From Pseudomonadota bacterium (GTDB lineage: Bacteria > Pseudomonadota > Alphaproteobacteria > Rhizobiales > Xanthobacteraceae), in the NCBI GenBank assembly GCA_023392205.1, contig JAEVZN010000159.1, forward strand, positions 1-7,152: 7,152 nucleotides of DNA. The letters run 5' to 3'. Shown in pieces: positions 1-5,501 of the stretch (the stretch's first letter is position 1; each line of letters starts with the position of its first letter). Made by a program: the position numbers and the translations under genes. A model generated the notes under the pieces. It was not told where the DNA came from. It made no database searches and saw only the letters and a list, made by a program, of their open reading frames with translations.

Positions 1-71
1 GTCATACTCAGTCCAAGAAGCAGCGCGATCAGCGACCGATCGAGCCAGCGGCCATTTGCGGCCCAGTTCAT
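1..71 (-). CDS. N-terminal fragment of a probable membrane or exported protein (partial, runs off the left edge)
   Basis: Reading leftward from ATG at 71-69 there is an open frame to the window edge, giving 23 complete codons that begin MNWAANGRWLDRSLIALLLG. A purine-rich AGGG lies a few bases upstream of the ATG (about 79-82), a plausible ribosome binding site. The short polar and basic start followed by a Leu/Ile/Ala-rich run looks like a signal anchor or first transmembrane helix. Only this N-terminus is visible, so no family or function can be assigned. It is divergent from the gene at 284-742, and the two share the intergenic region 72-283. Confidence 0.5.
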   Translation of the reverse strand, partial: MNWAANGRWLDRSLIALLLGLSM

Positions 72-283
72 TGCACGTCACCCTATTTCCGAGGATCGGC
101 AGTAGATTAAAATTATTGAAGGCTCATTAACGATGATGGGCGACCTGCCCTTGCAAATGCGACAGTCCGGCACGCATCATGCTTAACGAATTCAAAACTT
201 CATTTCGCCAAAGTCCCGCCCCGTTGCAGCCGCGACTGCGCGGCACTTGAGTTTGTGGCGTATGGGGACGGTCCGGGGTGGAC
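72..283. promoter_or_regulatory. Divergent intergenic region
   Basis: This 212-base non-coding stretch separates a leftward gene from a rightward one and should carry both promoters. It is more AT-rich around 100-210 than the flanking genes. The word TTAACGA occurs twice, at 127-133 and 183-189. A small hairpin lies at 229-244. I could not pick out a convincing -35/-10 pair for either direction. The short open frames that cross it have no coding character. Confidence 0.45.
229..244 (+). other. Small GC hairpin in the leader of the ClpP-like gene
   Basis: GCCGCG (229-234) and CGCGGC (239-244) form a perfect 6-bp stem around the loop ACTG, about 40 bases before the start codon. No T-run follows, so it is not a typical intrinsic terminator. 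It may be a leader structure or chance in GC-rich DNA. Confidence 0.2.
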
Positions 284-742
284 ATGCTTCGCTTGGCGTT
301 AGTGGCGGCCTTCGTTGGGGCCGGAACCTTGAGTTTTTCCACGTTGCCCGCACATGCGGACTTGCGCATCACCCGCGATCACGGCGGCATCGTCGATCAA
401 TACAAGGCGAAGTATCAGCGCATCCGCGACAACGGGCAGCGGGTCATCATCGACGGCATCTGCAATTCGGCCTGTACGCTGGTGCTGGGCATGGTGCCGT
501 CGAACAAGGTCTGCGCGACGCCGCGCGCCAGCCTCGGCTTCCATGAGGCCTATGTCGACCAGCGCTGGCCGTTCCGCGCCAAGATCGCAAGCGCCGCGGG
601 CACCCGCGACCTGATGTCCTATTATCCCGAGCCGGTCCTCGAATGGATCGACCGGGCCGGCGGCCTGACGCCGAAGATGAAGATCGTCAAGAACGGCCCG
701 GACCTCTGGGCCATGGTCATGCCCTGCCCCGAGGAATTCTGA
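284..742 (+). CDS. Small secreted protein, ClpP/crotonase-like (COG3904-type)
   Basis: The protein has about 152 residues (ATG at 284; an alternative GTG at 278 adds two residues and has GGGGA nine bases upstream). Numbering from the GTG, residues 1-27 are a clear Sec signal peptide with probable cleavage after AHA. The mature part has a DG-x-C-x-SAC-TLVL core (C62, S64, C66) followed by a GFHEAYV segment (H89). This arrangement is seen in small periplasmic proteins with a ClpP/crotonase-like fold, where the Ser sits in the position of the ClpP nucleophile. Cysteines 62, 66, 79 and 150 could form disulfides in the periplasm. The family is common and uncharacterised in Bradyrhizobium-like bacteria. 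Protease activity is inferred by analogy only. The gene ends four bases from the convergent gene on the other strand. Confidence 0.8.
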   Translation: MLRLALVAAFVGAGTLSFSTLPAHADLRITRDHGGIVDQYKAKYQRIRDNGQRVIIDGICNSACTLVLGMVPSNKVCATPRASLGFHEAYVDQRWPFRAKIASAAGTRDLMSYYPEPVLEWIDRAGGLTPKMKIVKNGPDLWAMVMPCPEEF

Positions 743-746
743 CGGC

Positions 747-1139
747 TCAGCTTTCGAAAGCCGGATCCACCGGCACGCGATAACCATTGGCCAGGCGATT
801 GGTCTCGTTGGCCATGCCGGTCACCGCCATCACCTCGCCGAACATCTCCTCGGTCATGCCAGCCTTGCGCGCGGCGGCACTATGGCTCGCGATGCAATAG
901 CCGCATCCATTGGTGACGCTGACCGCCAGATAGATCATCTCCTTGGTCAGCGGATCGAGTGCGCCCGGCGCCATGACCTCCTTGACGCTCTCCCAGGTGC
1001 GCTTGAGAAGCGCCGGATCGCGCGCGAGATATTTCCAGAAATTGTTCACGTCCGGCACATTGCGGCTGCGCTTGATGTCGTCGAACACCGCGCGCACCAC
1101 CGGTGATGCCTCGTCGTAATTGATTGCCTTCGCACTCAT
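747..1139 (-). CDS. Carboxymuconolactone decarboxylase family protein, AhpD-like
   Basis: This is a 130-residue cytoplasmic protein without a signal peptide. It carries the full AhpD signature E-x11-C-x2-C-x3-H: E67, C79, C82 and H86, within NGCGYCIASH. In AhpD the Cys pair is a redox disulfide that supports alkylhydroperoxidase activity; related proteins without known peroxidase roles are named after carboxymuconolactone decarboxylase. The helical core and length fit a one-domain member that oligomerises. The start is backed by AGGGAAGG at 1149-1156, nine bases from the ATG. That site overlaps the stop codon of the upstream cyclase gene, so the two genes are probably translationally coupled. 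It is the last gene of the four-gene leftward operon. The actual substrate (peroxide, lactone or other) cannot be told. Confidence 0.9.
   Translation of the reverse strand: MSAKAINYDEASPVVRAVFDDIKRSRNVPDVNNFWKYLARDPALLKRTWESVKEVMAPGALDPLTKEMIYLAVSVTNGCGYCIASHSAAARKAGMTEEMFGEVMAVTGMANETNRLANGYRVPVDPAFES
750..761. repeat. Perfect 12-bp palindrome at the end of the AhpD-like gene
   Basis: GCTTTCGAAAGC is fully self-complementary and covers the last four sense codons (Ala-Phe-Glu-Ser) of the leftward gene, just beyond the 4-base gap that separates two convergent genes. It lacks a loop and T-run, so it is a weak terminator candidate at best. Confidence 0.25.
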
Positions 1140-1155
1140 TGCAGACAGCCTTCCC

Positions 1156-2202
1156 TCACTGGCCGGGCGCGCCGATGGCCACCGGCCGCACCGGCGAACC
1201 GGACCCGCCCGCCGAGCGTAGCGGCAGGATCATCGTGCAGGACAGCCAGACGCGGTCACGCGCGATCTCGCCGAGATTGGCGTTCTGGATATTGTGAATG
1301 CCGGCAACCACCAGATTGTGGTGATGGATGGCGAAAGGCAGCCCTTCGGGCGTACCGGTTGCGGGCGCGGCCTTGCCGGTCAACATGCCCTCCGGCACGG
1401 GATCGGTGAACGGATTGTCGAGCGCGACCAGCACCACCTGCTTGTCCTCGATGTATTTGGCGGCGTCGTAAGCAAGCCCCGGACCTTTGGTGTAATAGCT
1501 CTTCTCGGTATCGGGATCGGCCCAGCCGTCGCCCCATCCGGTATAGATGTAGAGCACATCACCCGGCTGCAGGCCGCGCGTATCGAGCTTCTGCGCCTTG
1601 AGCATCTCCTCGATCTGCGCGGCGGTGATGACGCTGCCGGCAGCCAATGCCTTGCCCTTGCCGATATGCGCCTTGGCATCCAGCAGTACTGCCGTGGTGA
1701 CGATCGGCGGTACTTTCTCGATGCCCAGTTTCTGCAACGGCGCGTCCGGTTTCGGCTTCACCTGCTCCTGCGTGAAGCCGCCATAATAGGTGGCGCGGCC
1801 GGACGGAAATTCGCTCTTGCCATCCCACGGCTCCGGCAGCACCGCAAAATGCCCGAGTGCATCCATCTGCGTACCCTGCGCGCCAGCCTCTCCGCTTACG
1901 GTTTCCTCGCCGTTGAACGCATGCCGCGTACCGGGAATACCGACCGTCGGCCGGTACTTGTCGACCAGCGGCGTGCCGAACGGCGATTGCGGCATCGTGT
2001 TGGAGCGGATGTGCGACAGCTCGTAGGACTTTGCCTGCGGATTGGCCAGATGCGGTGCGCAGCGCTGCCAGGTTGCCGGTCCGAGATTGTTGGCCATGCC
2101 GATCTCGTCGCCGGCCGGCCAGCGGCTTTGCTGCGCATGCGATTGCGTGGCGACGGACAGGCTTGCGAACAGCATGAGCGGCAGGACAGTCAGGCGTGTC
2201 AT
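1156..2202 (-). CDS. Exported cyclase family protein (kynurenine formamidase/isatin hydrolase superfamily)
   Basis: The protein has 348 residues. The start at 2202 is chosen because AGGAGA (2208-2213) lies five bases upstream and because the protein then begins with a good signal peptide (residues 1 to about 23, ending SHA-Q). An in-frame ATG at 2274 would bury this peptide. The body matches the long cyclase-family type: WPAGDEIGMANNLG near the mature start, the metal-site segment GTQMDALGHF (110-119), PGDVLYIYTGWGD (213-225), VLVALDNPF (257-265) and a late HHHNLVVAGIHNIQNANLGE region (293-312). Family members hydrolyse cyclic or linear amides and lactones with Mn or Zn. The usual HxGTHxD site reads AQGTQMD here, so two canonical His ligands are replaced. 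It sits between a metallo-hydrolase and an AhpD-like gene in one operon and probably acts in the periplasm. The substrate is unknown. Confidence 0.9.
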   Translation of the reverse strand: MTRLTVLPLMLFASLSVATQSHAQQSRWPAGDEIGMANNLGPATWQRCAPHLANPQAKSYELSHIRSNTMPQSPFGTPLVDKYRPTVGIPGTRHAFNGEETVSGEAGAQGTQMDALGHFAVLPEPWDGKSEFPSGRATYYGGFTQEQVKPKPDAPLQKLGIEKVPPIVTTAVLLDAKAHIGKGKALAAGSVITAAQIEEMLKAQKLDTRGLQPGDVLYIYTGWGDGWADPDTEKSYYTKGPGLAYDAAKYIEDKQVVLVALDNPFTDPVPEGMLTGKAAPATGTPEGLPFAIHHHNLVVAGIHNIQNANLGEIARDRVWLSCTMILPLRSAGGSGSPVRPVAIGAPGQ

Positions 2203-2276
2203 CGGGCTCTCCTCTCTCGGCGGCATATCCTCTATCAGGTCGCCAAGTGAATACCGGGTGCATCGCCCGCGCAAGC

Positions 2277-2321
2277 CGTCCGCTCACAAGGCGTCGGCTC
2301 ACAGGACGTCCGCTCAGAAGC
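2277..2321. repeat. Three tandem 15-bp repeats at the 3' end of the MBL-fold gene
   Basis: Three adjacent units, CGTCCGCTCACAAGG (2277-2291), CGTCGGCTCACAGGA (2292-2306) and CGTCCGCTCAGAAGC (2307-2321), differ at only a few bases. The third contains the stop codon of the leftward MBL-fold gene. Because the period is a multiple of three, each unit places a TGA in the same reading frame on the minus strand, so the gene ends in three successive in-frame stops. The rest of the 111-base gap to the next gene (2203-2313) shows no clear terminator. Confidence 0.75.
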
Positions 2322-3291
2322 GGTACATCTTTCCGACAGCGCTCGGCGCCAGCACCTGATCGCCGAAAGCATTGGCGAGCGCGGTCATCGCCCGCCAACC
2401 GGTGCAATGGCCCGCGGCGATGCAGGACAGGCCGAATTCCTTCAGGCCTTCGACGGTCTGCGGAATGACGGCCTCGTTCGCACCCGACAGATGCAATCCG
2501 CCCAGCACCGCATAAAGCGGCACATCCGGAAAACTTTTCCGTGCATGCGACAGGACGTTGACAACGCCCGCATGCGAACAAGCGGTGAGCACGACCAACC
2601 CCTTGCCTTTCACATTCACACCGATCCAGCGCTCGTCGATCAGCAATTCGTCCGGCTCCCAGTCCTTGCCGTCGAGCGTGCGGCGCACCTGTCCCGGATA
2701 GCCGCGCTCGTAGGATGTCACGCGCGGGATTTCCCCCGACACATGGAACATTCCGTCGAGCAACGCCTCCGGCTCGCGCGTGACCGTCACCTCGGCGCCG
2801 AACGAGGTCAGCGCCTCGATATCCGGGATGTCCTCCATCTGCCGGTAGCTGCCATTCGGCATTTTCACCGCGCGGGTGCGGAACATGTCCGGATGCGCGT
2901 GATAGGGAATGGTTTTCCCGCCATTGCGCCCGCGGATCATGTTGAGCGCCAGCAGCATCGCGCCGGCATGATCCCAATGCCCGTGCGACAGCACGATGGA
3001 TTTCACCGCCCCGATATCGGCGGCGAGACGCGTGACATTGCGCTCGAAGGCATATTCCTCAGGCCCGGTATCGAACAACAGCGTATGCCGCACGCCATCG
3101 CGCTCCGCCGTCAGCAGGCATGAGAGCCCATGCGCCGCGCAGCACAGGCATCTGCCACCCATCATGCGGATGCCGCGCCGCATCAGACCTGCGCCCTCAT
3201 GCTCCACGAAGGATGGCGTGGAGGACAGCATGTCGGTCGCATTGTCGACCAGGATCTGGATGTCGAGCCGGTCGACTTCTGCGATCATCAT
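2314..3291 (-). CDS. MBL-fold metallo-hydrolase (COG1237-like)
   Basis: The protein has 325 residues, no signal peptide, and is likely cytoplasmic. It has the metallo-beta-lactamase hallmarks in order: DTG (74-76), SHGHWDH with H103, H105, D107 and H108 of the HxHxDH motif, then TACSHAG (H240), GGLHLSG (H267) and AAGHCTGW (H295). The overall plan (an early LFDTGP strand, a long insert after the first metal motif, a late ACSHAGVVN and GGLHL) resembles COG1237, the group that includes the archaeal dihydropterin-type phosphate synthase annotations. The true reaction of the bacterial members is mostly unknown. A small Cys cluster (C48, C50, C51, C58) is unusual. The start is ATG 3291 or ATG 3288; AGGGA (about 3297-3301) suits either. 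The gene lies 69 bases after the GlcG-like gene and 111 bases before the cyclase, within the same operon. Confidence 0.9.
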   Translation of the reverse strand: MMIAEVDRLDIQILVDNATDMLSSTPSFVEHEGAGLMRRGIRMMGGRCLCCAAHGLSCLLTAERDGVRHTLLFDTGPEEYAFERNVTRLAADIGAVKSIVLSHGHWDHAGAMLLALNMIRGRNGGKTIPYHAHPDMFRTRAVKMPNGSYRQMEDIPDIEALTSFGAEVTVTREPEALLDGMFHVSGEIPRVTSYERGYPGQVRRTLDGKDWEPDELLIDERWIGVNVKGKGLVVLTACSHAGVVNVLSHARKSFPDVPLYAVLGGLHLSGANEAVIPQTVEGLKEFGLSCIAAGHCTGWRAMTALANAFGDQVLAPSAVGKMYRF

Positions 3292-3360
3292 TCATTCCCT
3301 GACGACTGGTTGAACACCATCGCAGCGTGAGTGGCAGGCCGCCGCATTTCAAGCCCGCGC

Positions 3361-3921
3361 TCAGAAATCGAGCTTGTCCTGCACCGCCGCGATCCCGGCC
3401 TTCGCGCAGGCATCGTCGGCATCGCCCCCCGGCGCACCGGACACGCCGACTGCACCCACGAGCGAGCCCGCCGATTCCACGCGGATGCCGCCGCCGAGGA
3501 TCACCGCGCCCGGCAGATCGCGCAAGCCCGCCTGCGGCATGCCGGGTTCGCTGATGCCGATCAGATCCGTGGTGTTGGTGCGGAAGGACACCGCCGTCCA
3601 GCCCTTGCCGGCGGCCGTCGCCGGCGTATGCGGCCCGGCGAAGCGGTCGCGGATCATCACCTGCGTCTGCCCGAACCTGTCGACCACCGCGACCGCCACC
3701 TGGAAGCCGCGCTTGAGGCAATCCTCCAGCGTCGCGCGGGCGAGTTCGAGTGCGATCTCCGGGCTCAGGCTCTTGTAGGTGACCAGCGAGTCCTGCGCGC
3801 GCGCCGACATGGACGCCGCAAAGCCCAGAGAAAAAAGGAGCAGCGGCGCCAGGCAGAGACTCCGGAGGATCGTGCGGCAAAAGACTGCGCGGCGAAAGCT
3901 TGGGCGGCCGGTCTGTGTCAT
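3361..3921 (-). CDS. Exported GlcG/HbpS family heme-binding-like protein
   Basis: The protein has 186 residues. The start at 3921 has AAGGGAG (3929-3935) seven bases upstream and leads into a long signal peptide, a twin-basic region then LAPLLLFSLGFAA, with likely cleavage after SARA (about residue 42). The mature domain has the family features: an SLSPEIALELARATLEDCLKRG helix start, a VAVAVVDRFGQTQVMIRD strand region (76-92), FAGPHTPATAAGKGWTA (94-110), and the glycine-rich end GGGIRVES...GAVGVSGAPGGDAD (143-169). HbpS of Streptomyces binds heme and senses redox stress; GlcG is linked to glycolate use; most members have no known role. The track upstream to ATG 4074 is an unlikely extension. 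It is the first gene of the leftward operon, so the promoter should lie in 3922-4126. Confidence 0.88.
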   Translation of the reverse strand: MTQTGRPSFRRAVFCRTILRSLCLAPLLLFSLGFAASMSARAQDSLVTYKSLSPEIALELARATLEDCLKRGFQVAVAVVDRFGQTQVMIRDRFAGPHTPATAAGKGWTAVSFRTNTTDLIGISEPGMPQAGLRDLPGAVILGGGIRVESAGSLVGAVGVSGAPGGDADDACAKAGIAAVQDKLDF

Positions 3922-4126
3922 GTCGTTGCTCCCTTGTCCGGTTTGCATCGTGATCGGGCGAACGCTGCTCACATATCGCATTTCTGAATATGAGGCTGCT
4001 TGCGATACCGCAAATGGGCCAGTCCCCTGCGGCGACGCGATGCAGCCGACTTCCGGAACTCTGCGGCGGCGCAAGCATTGATCCGGTGAGGTTTTTTTTC
4101 GACAGCTCTATTTTACGGAGACGGCC
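3922..4126. promoter_or_regulatory. Divergent intergenic region with an operator-like palindrome
   Basis: These 205 bases separate the leftward operon from the rightward membrane-protein gene and should hold both promoters. For the leftward operon a weak candidate is TTGCGG (4013-4008) and TATTCA (3990-3985), 17 bases apart on the minus strand. The -35 part falls inside the inverted repeat TTGCG-ATAC-CGCAA (4000-4013). For the rightward gene, GGAAC (4055-4059) followed after 16 bases by CATT (4076-4079) is one mismatch from the alphaproteobacterial EcfG general stress consensus GGAAC-N16/17-CGTT. Both are pattern matches by eye. Confidence 0.35.
4000..4013. promoter_or_regulatory. Candidate operator TTGCG-N4-CGCAA
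   Basis: TTGCG and CGCAA form a perfect 5-bp inverted repeat around ATAC, between two divergent genes and overlapping a possible -35 of the leftward operon. This fits a dimeric repressor or activator site. No regulator gene is visible in the window. Confidence 0.3.
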
Positions 4127-4540
4127 ATGGCTCGCCCCGATCCCGGTCTGCCGCCGCAGGCGGACCCGCAACTCGAATTGTCGCATGGCGGCCGTGCCAG
4201 CATCTGGCAAATCACCTTCACTGTGGTTGCCTGCGTGACGGTGATCGCCGTGACTGTGATCGGCCTGAATTCGCAGCACGAGCCGGTGCCGCGGCAGCAG
4301 ACCGCGCAGGTCGAGACCGCACCCGCCCCGGATGCCACTCAAGCTCAGCCGCCTGAAACCACCGGCAGCGCGATCCCCGCGACGGACGATCCGCAGGCCC
4401 CGCAGACAGGCGCGAATGTGCCCGGCGCCGAAAACCGCGCGCCCGGCGAGGGTCCCGTGAACATTCCGGCGCGGGAACCCGAGCCGATGCGCGCAAGCCC
4501 GCCGCGCGGCCAGACCGCGCCGGTGCCGACGCCGGACTGA
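4127..4540 (+). CDS. Single-pass membrane protein with a Pro/Ala-rich tail, unknown function
   Basis: The 137-residue product has a short polar N-terminus (1-25), one strong transmembrane helix at about 26-47 (IWQITFTVVACVTVIAVTVI), then roughly 90 residues rich in Pro, Ala, Gln, Thr and Glu with no predicted fold. With few positive charges after the helix and several residues such as H20 and R23 before it, an N-in topology with the tail in the periplasm is likely. ATG 4127 follows CGGAGA at about 4115-4120. I do not recognise a named family; short proteins of this plan are common hypotheticals in Bradyrhizobium-like genomes. The tail could span or sample the periplasm. Codon use and GC content match the host chromosome. 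A strong terminator follows 15 bases after the stop. Confidence 0.75.
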   Translation: MARPDPGLPPQADPQLELSHGGRASIWQITFTVVACVTVIAVTVIGLNSQHEPVPRQQTAQVETAPAPDATQAQPPETTGSAIPATDDPQAPQTGANVPGAENRAPGEGPVNIPAREPEPMRASPPRGQTAPVPTPD

Positions 4541-4555
4541 CCGAAGCCAAAACAC

Positions 4556-4586
4556 AAATGCGGGCGCCAGGCGCCCGCATTTTTTT
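4556..4586. terminator. Strong intrinsic terminator, probably bidirectional
   Basis: AAATGCGGGCGC (4556-4567) and GCGCCCGCATTT (4571-4582) form a perfect 12-bp stem around the 3-base loop CAG. On the plus strand the T-run reaches from 4580 to 4586, ideal for ending the gene at 4127-4540. On the minus strand the stem lies about 33 bases past the stop of the FKBP gene and is followed by TTTGTGTTTT, so it can serve that gene as well. It sits between two convergent genes. Confidence 0.92.
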
Positions 4587-4615
4587 CTCGTCTTCTCTCG
4601 TCTGCTATTAAGCCG

Positions 4616-5083
4616 TTACTTCACGCCGAGCAATTCGACATCGAAGATCAGCGTCGCATTCGGCGGGATCACCCCGCCCGCGCCGCGATCGCCGTAACCG
4701 AGTTGCGGCGGCACGATCAGCGTGCGCTTGCCGCCGACCTTCATCGTGGCCACGCCCTCGTCCCAGCCCGCGATCACGCGGCCCGCGCCGACCGGAAATT
4801 CGAACGGCTGCCCGCGATCCACCGAGGAATCGAATTTCTTTCCCTTGGCGCCGTTATTGTTGAGATACCCGGTGTAATGCACCACCGCGGTCTGGCCCTT
4901 CTTGGGCTGCGCACCGGTGCCGGCTTGCGTGTCGATCATCTGCAGACCGGACGCCGTGGTCACGGGCTTTGCGGACTGGGCGGAGGCGTCGTCGGTCATG
5001 GACAGGATTCCTGCGGACACGATGCTCATGGTTGCGATAGCCGCGCAGGCGGCCATCAGGTGACGTCGTGAAAGGCTGCGCAT
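4616..5083 (-). CDS. Exported FKBP-type peptidyl-prolyl cis-trans isomerase
   Basis: The protein has 155 residues: a signal peptide (1 to about 35, with RSLSRRHLM at the start and ASA-Q at the end) and one FKBP domain from about 44 to 154. The residues that line the FKBP pocket are all present: Y70 (VHYTGYL), F84 and D85 (KKFDSS), F96 (PFEFPVG), V103 and I104 with W107 (RVIAGWDEG), Y130 (LGYGDRG) and F147 (LIFDVELL). It should therefore be an active prolyl isomerase that assists folding in the periplasm. ATG 5083 is preferred because AAAGGAGA (5092-5099) lies eight bases upstream and the signal peptide then starts correctly; the open frame reaches 5281 but the added part has no family match. 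The RR pair could hint at Tat export, but the h-region looks more Sec-like. It is monocistronic and divergent from vapBC. Confidence 0.95.
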   Translation of the reverse strand: MRSLSRRHLMAACAAIATMSIVSAGILSMTDDASAQSAKPVTTASGLQMIDTQAGTGAQPKKGQTAVVHYTGYLNNNGAKGKKFDSSVDRGQPFEFPVGAGRVIAGWDEGVATMKVGGKRTLIVPPQLGYGDRGAGGVIPPNATLIFDVELLGVK

Positions 5084-5196
5084 CGGTCGTTTCTCCTTTG
5101 ATCGATACCCGGCATGAATGGCCTCAGCCCGCGCAAAGCGCAATGGCAGGCCGCGCGCTGTCTGGAGCCGGGATGTGTCGGGAGGATGTCGCCGGA

Positions 5197-5225
5197 TTGA
5201 CAAAAACGCCGCCCCGCACCAGATT
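5197..5225 (+). promoter_or_regulatory. Candidate promoter of the toxin-antitoxin pair
   Basis: A perfect -35 box TTGACA (5197-5202) is followed after 17 bases by CAGATT (5220-5225), a poor -10 box with three matches. The operator palindromes start at the last base of this -10, so bound repressor would block polymerase. The good -35 and the position make a promoter likely; the exact -10 is uncertain. Confidence 0.5.
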
Positions 5226-5243
5226 GATATCACACTGATATCA
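5225..5243. promoter_or_regulatory. Double-palindrome operator of the vapBC pair
   Basis: TGATATCACACTGATATCA consists of two identical 8-bp palindromes, TGATATCA at 5225-5232 and 5236-5243, 11 bases centre to centre, about one helical turn. The pair also forms one larger inverted repeat around CAC. Ribbon-helix-helix antitoxins bind such sites as two neighbouring dimers on one DNA face. It lies 15 bases before the antitoxin start and overlaps the probable -10, as expected for autorepression by the antitoxin-toxin complex. Confidence 0.75.
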
Positions 5244-5258
5244 CGCGAGGGCGCAGCC

Positions 5259-5501
5259 GTGGTGGACATTCTGGTGCGCAACGTCGATCAGGCCATCGCC
5301 GACCGGCTGAAGGCGAAGGCCAGGGCCGAGGGCAAATCGGTCAACGAACTTGCCCGCGAGGCGCTGACTGCGGCCGCGAAGCCTACCAAGGAAGAGGCCT
5401 GGGCGGAAATCGACCGCATCCGCGCGAAGATTGGAAAGGTATCGGGCGTCTCCACCGCCGATATCCGGGAATGGCGTGACAACGACGAGCGGTACCGTTG
5501 A
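5259..5501 (+). CDS. vapB: Ribbon-helix-helix antitoxin, VapB/FitA-like
   Basis: An 80-residue antitoxin when started at GTG 5259, which has GCGAGGG eight bases upstream; GTG 5262 is a possible alternative. An in-frame ATG at 5118 would add 47 unrelated residues across the promoter and operator, so it is rejected. Residues 2-9 (VDILVRNV) form the DNA-contacting beta strand, followed by two helices ([15 protein letters not shown] and [14 protein letters not shown]), as in FitA/VapB RHH dimers. The charged C-terminal part (41-80, with [15 protein letters not shown] and a Trp-Arg-rich end) should wrap the toxin and block its active site. The stop codon overlaps the toxin start by four bases (TTGA), so translation is coupled. 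GC content and codon use match the host chromosome. Confidence 0.88.
   Translation: MVDILVRNVDQAIADRLKAKARAEGKSVNELAREALTAAAKPTKEEAWAEIDRIRAKIGKVSGVSTADIREWRDNDERYR

Noticed and set aside
1294..2250. Long rightward open frame (318 codons) opposite the cyclase gene
   Set aside because: It is the antisense shadow of a well-supported gene in GC-rich DNA. The translation is rich in Arg, His and Gly without any family motif, and no ribosome binding site precedes it.
1559..2977. Long leftward open frame (472 codons) across two genes
   Set aside because: It is a frame-shifted shadow of the MBL-fold and cyclase genes, covering both plus their intergenic repeat. Its composition is Arg/Gly/Ala-rich and it has no recognisable domain.
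3197..4555. Long leftward open frame (452 codons) spanning 3197-4555
   Set aside because: It crosses the GlcG-like gene, the divergent promoter region and the antisense of the membrane-protein gene. No domain is visible and real genes explain every part.
5118..5258. Upstream extension of the antitoxin from ATG 5118
   Set aside because: It would put the promoter and operator inside the coding region. The extra 47 residues do not resemble any antitoxin, and GTG 5259 has a better ribosome binding site.
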